From contig JANXCX010000011.1 in NCBI GenBank assembly GCA_025059535.1, forward strand, positions 62,001 to 126,000: a DNA stretch of 64,000 nt, in the 5' to 3' direction. This DNA comes from Bacteroidia bacterium. GTDB taxonomy: Bacteria; Bacteroidota; Bacteroidia; SpSt-205. How positions within the stretch are numbered: position 1 is the stretch's first letter; the number at the start of each line of letters is the position of its first letter. A program made the position numbers and the translations under genes. The notes beneath the pieces were generated by a model that saw only the letters and a program-made list of their open reading frames with translations, was not told the origin of the DNA and made no database searches. Shown piece after piece: positions 16,821 through 26,605 of the stretch.

Positions 16821-16841
16821 TTACTTGGAAAGCCCAAGTAA
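16821..16841 (-). repeat. inverted repeat forming an 8-bp hairpin in the EGF-lipoprotein leader
   Basis: Arms 16821-16828 and 16834-16841 are perfectly complementary (TTACTTGG and CCAAGTAA) with a 5-base loop. A smaller hairpin (AGCG/CGCT, 4-base loop) lies at 16842-16853. No T-run follows, so this is not a classical intrinsic terminator. It may stabilise the leader, end transcription of the receptor gene, or control translation. Confidence 0.55.
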
Positions 16842-16866
16842 AGCGCTTTCGCTAGCTCTACTCTGG

Positions 16867-16874
16867 CAAAGGTA
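16867..16874 (-). promoter_or_regulatory. TAnnTTTG promoter element for the EGF-like lipoprotein
   Basis: TACCTTTG, 72 bases before the ATG at 16794. It is the one clear element in the window that would give a long leader, and that leader contains two hairpins. Confidence 0.55.
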
Positions 16875-16886
16875 AGACTTTTTGGC

Positions 16887-19196
16887 TTACCGAAACTGAA
16901 AGTTATAGGTGATGGCGGGCACCCAGCGGAAAAGATAGAGGTTATAAGCCCGCTGGATGTTAGGGTTGTCTGGGTCACGCCGCAGACGCAAGGCCCACAT
17001 GTTACGGCGGCCGTAGAGGTTATACAGGGAGAAATTCCAGCTAGACTCCCAGCGGCGCCCTGCGCGTGGCTTAGACTTCCAGGTTAAGGAAATATCGGCC
17101 CGATGGTAATCCGGCATGCGGCGATTGTTGCGCTCATTATAGACGCCGATTACCTGGCCATCATAGAAATATTTAGCCACAGGTAAGGTGATTGGACGGC
17201 CTGTGGCATAGATGGCGGTAAAGGCTATCTCCAGCCGTTGGCTGATGGGATATTGAAGGACTAAAGTGGCTTGATGGGGTCTATCCACATAATTCGGAAA
17301 AGGCCGAGGCGTAATTTCGGGGATATATCGGAAGCTGCGGCTATAGGTGTAGCTTATCCAGCCAGTGAGACGGCCCGAAAGCTTTTGCAGCATCCATTCG
17401 GTACCATAGGCCCACCCGCGCCCTTGCACGATATCAGCCTCTAAAAGAGGATTTAGGAAAATATCCGCCCCTGAGCGAAAATCTACTACATTGGTCATAT
17501 GACGGTAGAAGATTTCACAGGAAAAGTCCCACTGGGTATTTTTCCAGCGCGGGGTGCCTTGGAGAGCGAGGGCGATTTGGTAGCCGTTTTGCCGTCGTAC
17601 ATTGAGGGTTGTAGGCCACCAGATGTCCGTAGGTAGGCCCACGGGCGAAAGCGTGGCCACATGGAGGAACTGCTGCACCCGCCCAAAAGAGGACTTGAAC
17701 GCCCAGCGCTCTGAAAGCGCATAGCGGATACTCAGGCGCGGTTCTAAGCCGCCCCAGCTATCTATAAGCCGTCCAGCGGGATAAATTAGAGTGTCCCGCA
17801 CTTCCCTTTCTTCCGAGAATGTATAAAGCGTAGCCGGGCCTAAAAGGGCAAAACCCGTCCAGCGTAACCCACCTTCCACGAGCCAGCGTGGGCCAAACTT
17901 ATATCCCGTTTGCACATATGCAGCGGCTTCAACCCCACGCAGGGAAGGCACGCGGTAAGGACGCACATTTGATGTGTCAGAGGTAGGCGTAAGCTGGCCT
18001 GGCAAAAAGGTATGATGAACCAGCGTAGCCCCTAAACGCAGCTTGAGCCGCTCGGAGAGAAAAAAATCCATATCCGTGCGCCAGCCAAGGTCTTCTATAC
18101 CTGAGCCAAACTTAGCCTGATTGCGCCCAGACTCCACCAAAAAGGCATAGTCGTACTTGCTATAATAAAGCAGCGTATTGAGAAAAATGCGCGGAGAGGG
18201 AATAAAATTCCAGCGCAGCGTAGTAGTTGCATTACCCCAGTTGAAGTCCAAGAAGGAAGTTTTGAAAACATCGCGGCCAAAGTAGCCCGAGAGGTAGAAG
18301 CGGTGGCGGTCGTTCAGGCGGAAATTCAGCTTGGCGGTGTAATCGTAGAAGTAGAGGGCAGTGCGCTGTAGCTCAGGATCTCTAGCAAAAAGAAGGAAAA
18401 GATCCGCATATGTACGCCGCCCAGTGAAAAGACAGCCAATTCGGTCTTTCCACAGAGGGCCTTGCACATTTAGGCGTGAGGAGATAACGCCGATTCCCCC
18501 ACCTACTTGCCAGCGTGGGCTGGTCCCCTCTCGCAGACGCACATCTAAAACCGAGGAAAGGCGCCCGCCATACTCAGGCGGCATATACCCCTTGTAAATC
18601 TGAGCCTCCTGGAGGGCATCTGCATTGAAGGCCGAAAAGATTCCTCCAATGTGGCCTGGGTTATAAACTACGGCTTCATCTAAGAGGACTAAATTTTGGT
18701 CGGGTGAGCCGCCGCGCACGAAAAAGGCCGAGCTTCCATCGCCCGCCGTAGCTACGCCTGGCAAAAACGAAAGCGAACGCAGCACATCTACCTCCCCGAA
18801 AAAAGCCGGCAGTTTTTTGAGCTGCTGTACTTCTAAGCGGTTCTGGCTCATGGCCGCACTTTCAAAACGGCGCTGCTCATAGGTCTCCACTATCTCAACC
18901 GCCGAGAGCTCTACCCCCTCTTCCAGTAGAAGAAAATCCTTTTTGGTATTGCTGCGCAGCTCTATCTGAAGGGTATCGCTGCGGTAGCCTACGAACTGGG
19001 CCACTATTCGGTATCGGCCCGCAGGTAAGCGGAGGGCATAGTAGCCGTAGGGATTTGTGAGGGTGCCAGACTGGCGCTCTAGGACCAGCACCCGTGCGCC
19101 GGAGAGGGCTTCCTGGGTTTGCGCATCACGCACATACCCGCTCAAGGTGTAAGTGGTCTGAGCCAAGCCCCAGCTTATTAAGGCCCACAGGCGCAT
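16887..19196 (-). CDS. TonB-dependent outer-membrane receptor with CarboxypepD_reg domain
   Basis: A 769-residue outer-membrane receptor for energy-coupled uptake of an unknown substrate. Order of parts: signal peptide MRLWALISWGLAQ, carboxypeptidase-regulatory-like beta domain (YTLSGYVRDAQTQEALSGA) at about 17-105, plug domain with SFLPGVATAGDGSSAFFVRG near 160-180, then a beta-barrel rich in aromatic strands to the C-terminal YNFQFR, whose terminal aromatic residue suits BAM recognition. The ATG at 19196 gives a normal signal peptide; an upstream GTG at 19238 would add an implausible leader. No SusD-like partner is adjacent, so it is probably not a polysaccharide locus. Confidence 0.92.
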   Translation of the reverse strand: MRLWALISWGLAQTTYTLSGYVRDAQTQEALSGARVLVLERQSGTLTNPYGYYALRLPAGRYRIVAQFVGYRSDTLQIELRSNTKKDFLLLEEGVELSAVEIVETYEQRRFESAAMSQNRLEVQQLKKLPAFFGEVDVLRSLSFLPGVATAGDGSSAFFVRGGSPDQNLVLLDEAVVYNPGHIGGIFSAFNADALQEAQIYKGYMPPEYGGRLSSVLDVRLREGTSPRWQVGGGIGVISSRLNVQGPLWKDRIGCLFTGRRTYADLFLLFARDPELQRTALYFYDYTAKLNFRLNDRHRFYLSGYFGRDVFKTSFLDFNWGNATTTLRWNFIPSPRIFLNTLLYYSKYDYAFLVESGRNQAKFGSGIEDLGWRTDMDFFLSERLKLRLGATLVHHTFLPGQLTPTSDTSNVRPYRVPSLRGVEAAAYVQTGYKFGPRWLVEGGLRWTGFALLGPATLYTFSEEREVRDTLIYPAGRLIDSWGGLEPRLSIRYALSERWAFKSSFGRVQQFLHVATLSPVGLPTDIWWPTTLNVRRQNGYQIALALQGTPRWKNTQWDFSCEIFYRHMTNVVDFRSGADIFLNPLLEADIVQGRGWAYGTEWMLQKLSGRLTGWISYTYSRSFRYIPEITPRPFPNYVDRPHQATLVLQYPISQRLEIAFTAIYATGRPITLPVAKYFYDGQVIGVYNERNNRRMPDYHRADISLTWKSKPRAGRRWESSWNFSLYNLYGRRNMWALRLRRDPDNPNIQRAYNLYLFRWVPAITYNFQFR

Positions 19197-19241
19197 CGCC
19201 TTATAAACAAAAACAATTGGGTTTTGCAGGCCCCTCACGGC

Positions 19242-20609
19242 TTATGAGCCGTAGCGGACCGAAATAGCCTCATCGCGCGCCAGACTTTGGCCAGAGACGG
19301 ATAAGCCCCCGTACTTTCCCCGAACCCTTTTGAAGGTCCAAAATACTAAAAAAAGTAAGGTAGCTAGCCGAGCAAGGAGCAGGGCTAAAATGCCTGTGTA
19401 GAGACTAGCCCAAGGGAGAACCGCAAGCAGCAGAGGCGCTAGGAGAATTAGGCCGCTTATTTCTACCACCGCTGAGAGTAGGTTGAGGCGCGTGCGAGCG
19501 GCGTGAATGAAGAGGCCTCTGAGGTAGGCAAGGTAGGTTACTAATGCGGGCATAGGCAGCATGAGTAGAAGCCCCTTACGGGAGAGGGAGTGAAGGGTAG
19601 GCGGTAGGGCAAATACCGTGCTGAGCCACCACTTCATGAGGGGGGATATGGCCCAAAGAAAAAGGGCTAAGGTGGTAAAGAGAATTATTCGGTGGGCAAA
19701 AGGGAGGAGCAGGGGACGCAGGCGAGTACCTGCCAGTACAATCACTACTTCCTGATAGGCCACCCCGCCACAGGTAAAAAGAAAGGCGGTACTCATGACG
19801 GGTGAGTAAGCCGCTAAGGAGGGTAGGGGTTCTAAGCCCTGAGCCATAAAGCCAGTAAGGAGGGGGGTAAGCGCTACATTGAGAAGGGCGGTCCAGAGGA
19901 GGGGGAGGTAGAAAGCGCTTAGGCGCCGATAGGAGGGTGGCGGTTCGCTACGGGGCGGAAGGCGGCGCAGAATGGTATGGGCATAAAGCCGTATGGCTAT
20001 CATCTCTGCAACCACCCCCATGGAAAGCGCAAAGGCTCCTACCCACATGCCGGGCCAAAGGAAAAGCTCCTTGGCTAGCCAAGCACCGCTCAGCATGCCG
20101 GCTAGGCGTGCCAGAGTACCCCAAGCCACACGGCGCGCTTGGCCTTGAGCAATCAAGACCCCTTGCCAGAGCCGCCTATATCCAATCGCAGCAGGCCATG
20201 GGATTAGAAGCCAAATAGCCCCGGCCACTCGCTGGGCTAAAGCTGGCGCTAAATGCCAGATATGCGCATTGAGGCGAAAAAATACCTCAGGAAGGCCCAG
20301 AACGCCCATGAGCGCCGAAAGCGGGAGATTGAAGGCAGAAGCAAACCACCACAGCCGTTCGTAGCTTGGCCGGCTATGCCCCAAAGCCGCCCCAGCACTT
20401 AGAAACATCATTATAGGCGACTCTACAAGCAGCGCGATAGAAAAGGCCACACTGAAGCCGGCTAAATTTTCCGTAGGTTCGGGCAGGCGGCTAATCAGAC
20501 TTACGAGGATGGGGCCTTCTATGGCCATGAGGAGCCAGTTTAGGGCAAGGGGCATCCATTGGCGCGCAATAAGGCGCAAGCCCGTGCGCCGAGTCGGGGG
20601 CCGCTTCAT
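19242..20609 (-). CDS. MATE/ANKH-like multidrug or anion exporter (MOP superfamily)
   Basis: A 455-residue integral membrane protein with about twelve hydrophobic helices. The N-terminal part (WMPLALNWLLMAIEGPILV, then NLAGFSVAFSIALLVESPIM) resembles the MATE side of the MOP superfamily, and the LVESPI segment particularly recalls the ANKH (progressive ankylosis) group, known for pyrophosphate and citrate export in animals. The substrate cannot be inferred. It overlaps the upstream double D-Ala-D-Ala ligase gene by 4 bases, so both are co-translated. A role in exporting a product linked to cell-wall precursors is possible but speculative. Confidence 0.7.
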   Translation of the reverse strand: MKRPPTRRTGLRLIARQWMPLALNWLLMAIEGPILVSLISRLPEPTENLAGFSVAFSIALLVESPIMMFLSAGAALGHSRPSYERLWWFASAFNLPLSALMGVLGLPEVFFRLNAHIWHLAPALAQRVAGAIWLLIPWPAAIGYRRLWQGVLIAQGQARRVAWGTLARLAGMLSGAWLAKELFLWPGMWVGAFALSMGVVAEMIAIRLYAHTILRRLPPRSEPPPSYRRLSAFYLPLLWTALLNVALTPLLTGFMAQGLEPLPSLAAYSPVMSTAFLFTCGGVAYQEVVIVLAGTRLRPLLLPFAHRIILFTTLALFLWAISPLMKWWLSTVFALPPTLHSLSRKGLLLMLPMPALVTYLAYLRGLFIHAARTRLNLLSAVVEISGLILLAPLLLAVLPWASLYTGILALLLARLATLLFLVFWTFKRVRGKYGGLSVSGQSLARDEAISVRYGS

Positions 20610-23212
20610 CGGCGGGGCCGGCGATAGCCTTCGCTAATAATATGCGCCAAAAGCTCTCCAGGCGTGTAGCCGGCCAGAAGCCCTTGATGAAAGAAGACCG
20701 TAGCTGGCGTAAGCCCTGGTAGGGCATTTACTTCAAGGGTCCAAAATTCTACTTGCCCTTGACCCAAGCGCCGCACAAAGCCATCTACACGCGCATAGCC
20801 GTGAATGCCTAAGGCCGTGGCCAGCTGGGCCACCGTATGGCGCACCGCCTCTAAGGCCTGAGCATTCCATTCGGGGTTATCGGGGTAAATCCGCGCCGGC
20901 GTGATATTTTGCCCCACTCCAGTCAGAAACTTTTCTTCCAGCCGAAGGATACCTTCCCGCTTGACCGTCTCACTGGGATAAAAAACCTCATAGCGCCACG
21001 TCCCATCAGATGCCGTGTGTGTTATAACACCTACCGTAACTTCCACCCATTCTGGCCCATGCAGATAGGTCTCTAAAAGCATTTCCTCTTTACGGGGGAA
21101 ATCCTCACCAGGCTGTACCGCTAAGCGGGCCTGAAGGTCGGGCTCTAGCGCCTCCTCGCTCCGAAAAATGGCGGCGAGATAGGCCTCCAACATGCGGCTA
21201 TCTTGTATTACTCGCACCCCACTGCTACATCCTTCATCTACCGGCTTGGCGATTATGGGATAGCCGCCGAGCTGAGGCCCTACTATTTGGACTACCCGAC
21301 TTGGATCAGCTACCCATTCAGACCGGTGAAGGTAGTAATGGGGCGGTACCAAAAATCCCTTAGCTTGAAGGAAAGCCTGGGTTTTCGCCTTATCCATCAA
21401 GAGGCTACAAACCTCAGCCGAGCTACCATTGTAAGGGATCCCCAGCGCATCCAGCTTTTTCTGGATAGTTCCATCTTCGCCAGGGCGGCCGTGAAGGGCC
21501 AAGAAAGCAAAACTAATCTCCTGTGCAAGATTTTCCCAATCCAACCGTTGGGCGGCGTAGGCTTCTGGTTCTAGGTTTATTCCGGCTTCGGCGGAGAGAG
21601 CAGCCCGTACCGAAGCCACCATTTCGGGCACGGTCGGGGCATATAGGGCGGCCTGTACGTCATCTGCATTATCCTTGAAAAGCAGGCGCGTAGGTAAGCG
21701 CCACAGCCGCAGCTCCGCCCCAACCACCTCAAGAAAAAGAGGCACCACTTCATACCGGCTACTCAGCTTCTCCACTACGTTCCGCCCACTTTCTAGGGAG
21801 ATGTGCCGTTCGGTGGAACTACCCCCAAAAATTACGCCGATGCGCTTGGTGGGCGCTACCGATAGCCGCTCCCGCTGGGAAAGCTGCAAGCGACCTTTGC
21901 GAAGGAAAAGGCGCGCCGTACCCGTACGGGGCACATCCAAGGACCTCTCTATGAGAAAGGTGAGAAAATCGCGCGGACTAAACCCCACTTCGGCGGCCTG
22001 ATGAAAAAGTAGTGAGGCAGGTAGCATGCCCGAAGTGGTATTAGGGTCATTGAAGAAGATGGTCTCTCGGACAACTAGCCCATCTAAACGCGCATAGACC
22101 TGAAGGCCAGCCCGAGCGGCTAAGCGTTCGGCCATCTTCTGGATTTCGGCATTCGGTAGGTCAGGAGAAGGCGTGCGCTTGGAACTTATACCCGAAAGGT
22201 ATTTGGCCCGGTAATCGTAGAGGGGTCCGCTTTTCCTGATGTGCGTAGGGGGAAGGGCCACATAATGCCCCGGCTGCGGCTCTATAACAATTACGGAAAA
22301 CTCTTCCCCTTTTCGGTAGGCCTCAATGAGTAGGTAAGGTGGGGCATCCCAGGCTTCTAGCCAGCCGGCGTGGGGACAGCGCTGCAGAAAATGGCGCAGT
22401 TCATTCCAATCGGTAATAAGCTCCCGCGCTGTCCCCGCCACATCTCGGTAGAGAAGGGGCAGAAGGAGGCCTTCGGTAAGGTCTAAAAGCCTAGCTAAGG
22501 GCGTTTGGGGCAGCCACTCCACCGGCCAAGTAAAAGAGGCGCGGCAGCAAGCCTCTACCAACTTCTCCGCCGAAGGGCAATACACTACGCCAATAGTGGA
22601 GCCTTGAAAGGGATGCTTCACTACGCAGGGGAAATCCACCGTCTCCTGTACGAGGGAAAGGAGCAGTTCGGGATTTTCCCAAAGCCACGTGCGTGGCACA
22701 ATCGCATAGGGCAGCACAGGAAAGCCCTGAGCCTTCAGCCAACGGCGCTGCTGGGCTTTGTCTAAGCCCCAAGCACTGCCTAAAATACCCGTTCCTACAT
22801 AGGGGATACCTAGCTGTTCTAAAAGCCCTTGGAGGCTGCCGTCCTCTCCCCCTAAGCCATGCAGAACGGGGAAAACTACATCTACACTCTCCCTTAGGCT
22901 TTCCCAAGAGAGGAGAGGCCCTAAGGCCGCTAACTGCGCCTTGTAAATAGCGCTTTCAGGATACCATACCTGCTCGGCATAAACTGGAAAATTGATTTCA
23001 GGGGGGAGATGATGCGGCGCAGGAAAAAAGTCCGTAATACTGCCATAATACAGATAGCGTGGAGCTAGGCGTACTATCTGATGAAAGCCATCTAAGAAAA
23101 GCGGCACCGGGGTATAGTAGCGCCGATCTAGGGTATCCACTACCGTACGACCGCCGGCATACGAGACCTCCCGCTCGCGCGCTGCGCCACCGAACAGAAC
23201 GCCTACCCGCAC
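20606..23212 (-). CDS. ddl: tandem D-alanine-D-alanine ligase (two fused Ddl units)
   Basis: Ddl joins two D-alanines for peptidoglycan. Here two full Ddl-like units are fused in 868 residues (a single enzyme is usually 300-370). Unit 1 (about 1-440) has MRVGVLFGGAAREREVSYAG, FPVLHGLGGEDGSLQG and VVKHPFQGSTIG, and a metal-site region reading FNDPNTTSG. Unit 2 (about 455-868) has RIGVIFGGSSTERHISLESG, ALHGRPGEDGTIQ, AKPVDEGCSSG and the canonical LEVNALPGLTP. Unit 1 thus has aspartate where the family usually has the metal-binding glutamate, while unit 2 keeps the glutamate. The start is GTG 23212, 4 bases after a TACCTTTG promoter. The MATE-like gene follows with a 4-base overlap. Confidence 0.93.
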   Translation of the reverse strand: MRVGVLFGGAAREREVSYAGGRTVVDTLDRRYYTPVPLFLDGFHQIVRLAPRYLYYGSITDFFPAPHHLPPEINFPVYAEQVWYPESAIYKAQLAALGPLLSWESLRESVDVVFPVLHGLGGEDGSLQGLLEQLGIPYVGTGILGSAWGLDKAQQRRWLKAQGFPVLPYAIVPRTWLWENPELLLSLVQETVDFPCVVKHPFQGSTIGVVYCPSAEKLVEACCRASFTWPVEWLPQTPLARLLDLTEGLLLPLLYRDVAGTARELITDWNELRHFLQRCPHAGWLEAWDAPPYLLIEAYRKGEEFSVIVIEPQPGHYVALPPTHIRKSGPLYDYRAKYLSGISSKRTPSPDLPNAEIQKMAERLAARAGLQVYARLDGLVVRETIFFNDPNTTSGMLPASLLFHQAAEVGFSPRDFLTFLIERSLDVPRTGTARLFLRKGRLQLSQRERLSVAPTKRIGVIFGGSSTERHISLESGRNVVEKLSSRYEVVPLFLEVVGAELRLWRLPTRLLFKDNADDVQAALYAPTVPEMVASVRAALSAEAGINLEPEAYAAQRLDWENLAQEISFAFLALHGRPGEDGTIQKKLDALGIPYNGSSAEVCSLLMDKAKTQAFLQAKGFLVPPHYYLHRSEWVADPSRVVQIVGPQLGGYPIIAKPVDEGCSSGVRVIQDSRMLEAYLAAIFRSEEALEPDLQARLAVQPGEDFPRKEEMLLETYLHGPEWVEVTVGVITHTASDGTWRYEVFYPSETVKREGILRLEEKFLTGVGQNITPARIYPDNPEWNAQALEAVRHTVAQLATALGIHGYARVDGFVRRLGQGQVEFWTLEVNALPGLTPATVFFHQGLLAGYTPGELLAHIISEGYRRPRR

Positions 23213-23216
23213 TGTA

Positions 23217-23224
23217 CAAAGGTA
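23217..23224 (-). promoter_or_regulatory. TAnnTTTG promoter element for the double ddl gene
   Basis: TACCTTTG ends 4 bases before the GTG at 23212. It faces away from lon, whose own promoter I could not identify with confidence. Confidence 0.75.
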
Positions 23225-23276
23225 AAGCTTGGCTGTACCCCCGCCGATGGAATGGGATTTGCCCCTCTCCCCCCTT

Positions 23277-25751
23277 ATGACGGAAGAGCAAAGCCCTTTT
23301 CCCGAGGATATGGATACCCTAGCGTATGCCGTGCGCGCTAAGGGTAACCTAGAGTTCCCACTCGTGGAAGTGGAGATAATTTCCGTACTACCCCTACGGA
23401 ATACCGTGCTCTTTCCGGGGGTAATTCTGCCGATCTCAGTCGGACGCCCCAGCTCCGTGCAGCTCCTTAGGGACCTGCGTCAGCAGCGCATGCCTTTCTT
23501 AGCTATCACGGCTCAAAAGAACCCCACCGAAGAACGCATAACGCCAGAAAATATTTATAGTACAGCCACTTTGGCCAAAATTCTGCGCCTACAGTCCGCT
23601 CAAGAGGGTCAGATTACCCTACTTATTCAAGGCAGGCACCGCATACGGCTCACGGAATTTGTACAGACCGAACCTTATCTCAAGGCCCGCTATGTATATG
23701 CGCCAGAGAACCTTCCGGACGAAGCTCATCAGCGCGGCCTACTCATAGCCCTGCGGGACCATGCCCTCAAAGCCTTGGAGCTGCTTCCCGACAGTCCGCA
23801 GGAGGCCCGCACGCTCATTCAGAGTATCCAGGGTCTGCCTTTCATGACGAACTTTTTGGCAAACAATCTGCCGATGGAACTGCCAGAAAGGCAGAGCCTA
23901 CTGGAATTAGATGACTTAAGCCAGCGGGCCGAAAAGGTGCTTGCCCAGCTTCAGGCCCAGCTCAAGGTATTGGAGGTTACGGAGGATATCTTGAATCGCG
24001 TCCGCACCACGCTTGAGCGCCAGCAACGAGACTACATCCTGCGCCAGCAGATTAAGGCCATACAAGATGAGCTGGGCGAATCCCCCGAGCAGTCGGAAAT
24101 CGCCCGCCTCAAGGAAAAGGCGGCCCAGAAAAAGTGGAGTGCAGAGGCTAAGGAAGCGTTTGAGCGGGAGCTGGCGCGTCTGGAACGGATTCCCCCCTTC
24201 TCACCCGAATACGGCGTAGCTACGGCTTATATTGAATGGCTCCTAGAGCTTCCGTGGGGCGAATACACGCAGGACTCCTTTGACCTGCGGCGGGCGCGGC
24301 GCATCTTAGACCGCGACCACTACGGCATGGAAAAAGTCAAAAAGCGCGTGCTGGAGTACCTTGCTGTGCTGAAGCAGCGGCAGGATATGAAAAGCCCCAT
24401 TCTATGCCTCTACGGCCCACCTGGGGTAGGCAAAACCTCCCTGGCCAAGTCTGTAGCGGAAGCCCTAAACCGCCGCTATGTACGCATGTCGCTAGGTGGC
24501 CTCCACGATGAGGCGGAGATTCGCGGCCATCGGCGCACCTACATCGGCGCCCTGCCCGGCCGAATCCTCCAACTTATGCGACGCGCCGGCACCAGTAACC
24601 CCGTCTTTGTCCTAGATGAGATTGATAAGATTGGGCGGGATTTTCGCGGCGACCCCTCCTACGCCCTATTGGAGGTCTTAGACCCCGAGCAAAATCACAC
24701 CTTTCAGGACCACTATTTGGAAGTGCCCTACGACCTTTCGCGCGTGCTTTTCATCGCTACAGCGAATACGCTGGATACCATCCATCCCGCTCTGCGCGAC
24801 CGCATGGAAGTGATAGAACTTTCCGGCTATAGCGTGCCAGAAAAACTGGCCATCGCTAAGCGCTACCTCCTTCCCAAGGTCCTTCAGGAGCATGGGCTTA
24901 AGCCTTCTCAGGTCAGGGTGTCGGAGGAGGCATTCCTTCGCCTCATAGAACACTACACGCGCGAGTCGGGGGTGCGTCAGCTTCAACGGGAACTGGCAGC
25001 AGTAGCCCGCTGGGCGGCCCTGCAGTTTGCAGAGCTGGGCCGTAGCCGCCGCCTTCACATAACCCCCTCCTTAGTAGAGGAAATCTTAGGTCCACCGCGC
25101 TTTGAAAAAGAGGCCTATGAGCAGAATTTACGTCCCGGGGTAGGCATAGGCCTGGCCTGGACGCCTTATGGGGGGGATGTCCTGTACGTAGAGACCTTAG
25201 CCATGCCCGGCGAAGGTAAGCTCTCCCTTTCGGGCCAGCTCGGCGAGGTAATGAAGGAATCCGCCACTCTTGCGTATCACCTCGTGCGGGCCTACCGCTT
25301 AGCCCCACCCGAGTGGTTCAAGGCTCATGATATTCACATCCATATCCCCGCCGGCGCTGTCCCTAAAGACGGCCCTTCGGCTGGGGTGGTCCTCTTAGCG
25401 GCCCTAGCCTCGCTTATCACTGGCCGCCCGCTGCGCCCCTATCTAGCCATGACCGGCGAAATCACCCTGCGCGGTAAGATACTCCCTGTGGGCGGCATTA
25501 AGGAGAAGCTCCTGGCGGCGCTACGAGCGGGTCTCCGTGAAGTAGCCCTTCCCGCCTCCAATCAAAAAGACATAGCCGAAATAGACCCTAGCCTTTTGGA
25601 AGGCCTTAGCCTGCGTTACTTTGCCGACATTCCCTCTCTGCTCAACTACGCCATAGAAGGCCTTGACCTCTCCTCAGAGATGCTTTTCCCTCTGCCTCTG
25701 ACTGCGCCGACCGGTCCCCAATCCCTAAATCCAGCGCTAATACATGCGTAG
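23277..25751 (+). CDS. lon: ATP-dependent protease Lon
   Basis: Lon degrades damaged and short-lived regulatory proteins in the cytosol. The 824-residue protein has the N-terminal substrate-binding domain ([15 protein letters not shown]), a central AAA+ ATPase with Walker [18 protein letters not shown] (Walker B) and the sensor segment FIATANTLD, and a C-terminal serine protease domain with PKDGPSAG carrying the catalytic serine and [14 protein letters not shown] with the catalytic lysine. The frame is open to 23229; I favour ATG 23277, but 23247 is possible. No exact promoter element was found upstream. Confidence 0.95.
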   Translation: MTEEQSPFPEDMDTLAYAVRAKGNLEFPLVEVEIISVLPLRNTVLFPGVILPISVGRPSSVQLLRDLRQQRMPFLAITAQKNPTEERITPENIYSTATLAKILRLQSAQEGQITLLIQGRHRIRLTEFVQTEPYLKARYVYAPENLPDEAHQRGLLIALRDHALKALELLPDSPQEARTLIQSIQGLPFMTNFLANNLPMELPERQSLLELDDLSQRAEKVLAQLQAQLKVLEVTEDILNRVRTTLERQQRDYILRQQIKAIQDELGESPEQSEIARLKEKAAQKKWSAEAKEAFERELARLERIPPFSPEYGVATAYIEWLLELPWGEYTQDSFDLRRARRILDRDHYGMEKVKKRVLEYLAVLKQRQDMKSPILCLYGPPGVGKTSLAKSVAEALNRRYVRMSLGGLHDEAEIRGHRRTYIGALPGRILQLMRRAGTSNPVFVLDEIDKIGRDFRGDPSYALLEVLDPEQNHTFQDHYLEVPYDLSRVLFIATANTLDTIHPALRDRMEVIELSGYSVPEKLAIAKRYLLPKVLQEHGLKPSQVRVSEEAFLRLIEHYTRESGVRQLQRELAAVARWAALQFAELGRSRRLHITPSLVEEILGPPRFEKEAYEQNLRPGVGIGLAWTPYGGDVLYVETLAMPGEGKLSLSGQLGEVMKESATLAYHLVRAYRLAPPEWFKAHDIHIHIPAGAVPKDGPSAGVVLLAALASLITGRPLRPYLAMTGEITLRGKILPVGGIKEKLLAALRAGLREVALPASNQKDIAEIDPSLLEGLSLRYFADIPSLLNYAIEGLDLSSEMLFPLPLTAPTGPQSLNPALIHA

Positions 25752-25789
25752 CCGTTTCGCTTTAGCGCCTGATAGGCCGGTACCCTCCC

Positions 25790-26605
25790 CTACCTACCCT
25801 TCCACTGCGGCTTTCGTTTCTCTAAAAAGGCTTGGAGGCCCTCGCGCGCATCTTCCGAGAGGGCTAACTCCATAAGGAGCTTATAGAGTTCAGCCGGTTC
25901 CATTTGGGCCAGCCGGCGGTAGGCATATATCCCTTTCTGCATCGCCAGTGGGGCACCCTCTCGCAGGGCCTCTAAGAGCCGATCCCCTGCTGGAAATACC
26001 TCTTCCGCCTTATCTACCAAGTGTGTGACGAGGTGGTACGCATGTAGCTCAGCGGCGGAGCGCCGGCCGCCCAAAAGGCACCAGTGCAGCGCCAGCCGCG
26101 GGGGCATGTAAGCCGCAAGCGCCTTCATCACCTGAAAAGGAAAAAGGCCCCGATGTATCTCAGGCAGGCTTACCTCTACCCCCTGATGAGCAATCACAAA
26201 CGTAGCCTCTGTCAGCAAAAGCACGCCCCCAGCAATCACCCTTCCCGTAACCTCCGCCAGAATCGGCTTATCTATCTCGGCGAAAAGCTCTTGAGGAATT
26301 AGGGGCTTTTCGGCCTTAGGGACGGTGGAGTGGTGAGGTATGTCTTCCGCAAAGCCGCGCAGGTCGGCCCCCGCACAGAAGACCTCCCCTTTAGCCCGTA
26401 GCCGCAAAAATCGGAGGCTCGCCTTTGCTTGAAAATAGGCTAAAGCATAGGCCAGCTCGTTTAGCATAATGGGATTGAGGGCATTGCGGCGCTCAGGATT
26501 ATTGAGCCATAGGTACAGCACGTCCCCCTCCTCTACCAGCTGCACAAAATGCCACTGAAACCGCGTCAGGGCATCAGAGGCAATATCGGTGAAATAGCTG
26601 GTCAT
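25790..26605 (-). CDS. enoyl-CoA hydratase/isomerase family protein (methylglutaconyl-CoA hydratase-like)
   Basis: A 271-residue crotonase-fold protein. NPERRNALNP near residue 32, CAGADLRGF (the first oxyanion-hole segment) and SLPEIHRGL with the general-base glutamate all fit the family. In many bacteria a hydratase of this kind is encoded with both methylcrotonyl-CoA carboxylase subunits, where it converts methylglutaconyl-CoA to HMG-CoA in leucine breakdown (LiuC). The gene overlaps the end of the biotin carboxylase gene by 4 bases, which supports that assignment. Sequence alone does not prove the substrate. Confidence 0.85.
   Translation of the reverse strand: MTSYFTDIASDALTRFQWHFVQLVEEGDVLYLWLNNPERRNALNPIMLNELAYALAYFQAKASLRFLRLRAKGEVFCAGADLRGFAEDIPHHSTVPKAEKPLIPQELFAEIDKPILAEVTGRVIAGGVLLLTEATFVIAHQGVEVSLPEIHRGLFPFQVMKALAAYMPPRLALHWCLLGGRRSAAELHAYHLVTHLVDKAEEVFPAGDRLLEALREGAPLAMQKGIYAYRRLAQMEPAELYKLLMELALSEDAREGLQAFLEKRKPQWKGR

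Noticed and set aside
23225-23276. A promoter for lon in the segment before 23277
   Set aside because: The only candidate (GGGATTTG near 23254) has two mismatches to the consensus and unusual spacing, so it was not listed as a feature.
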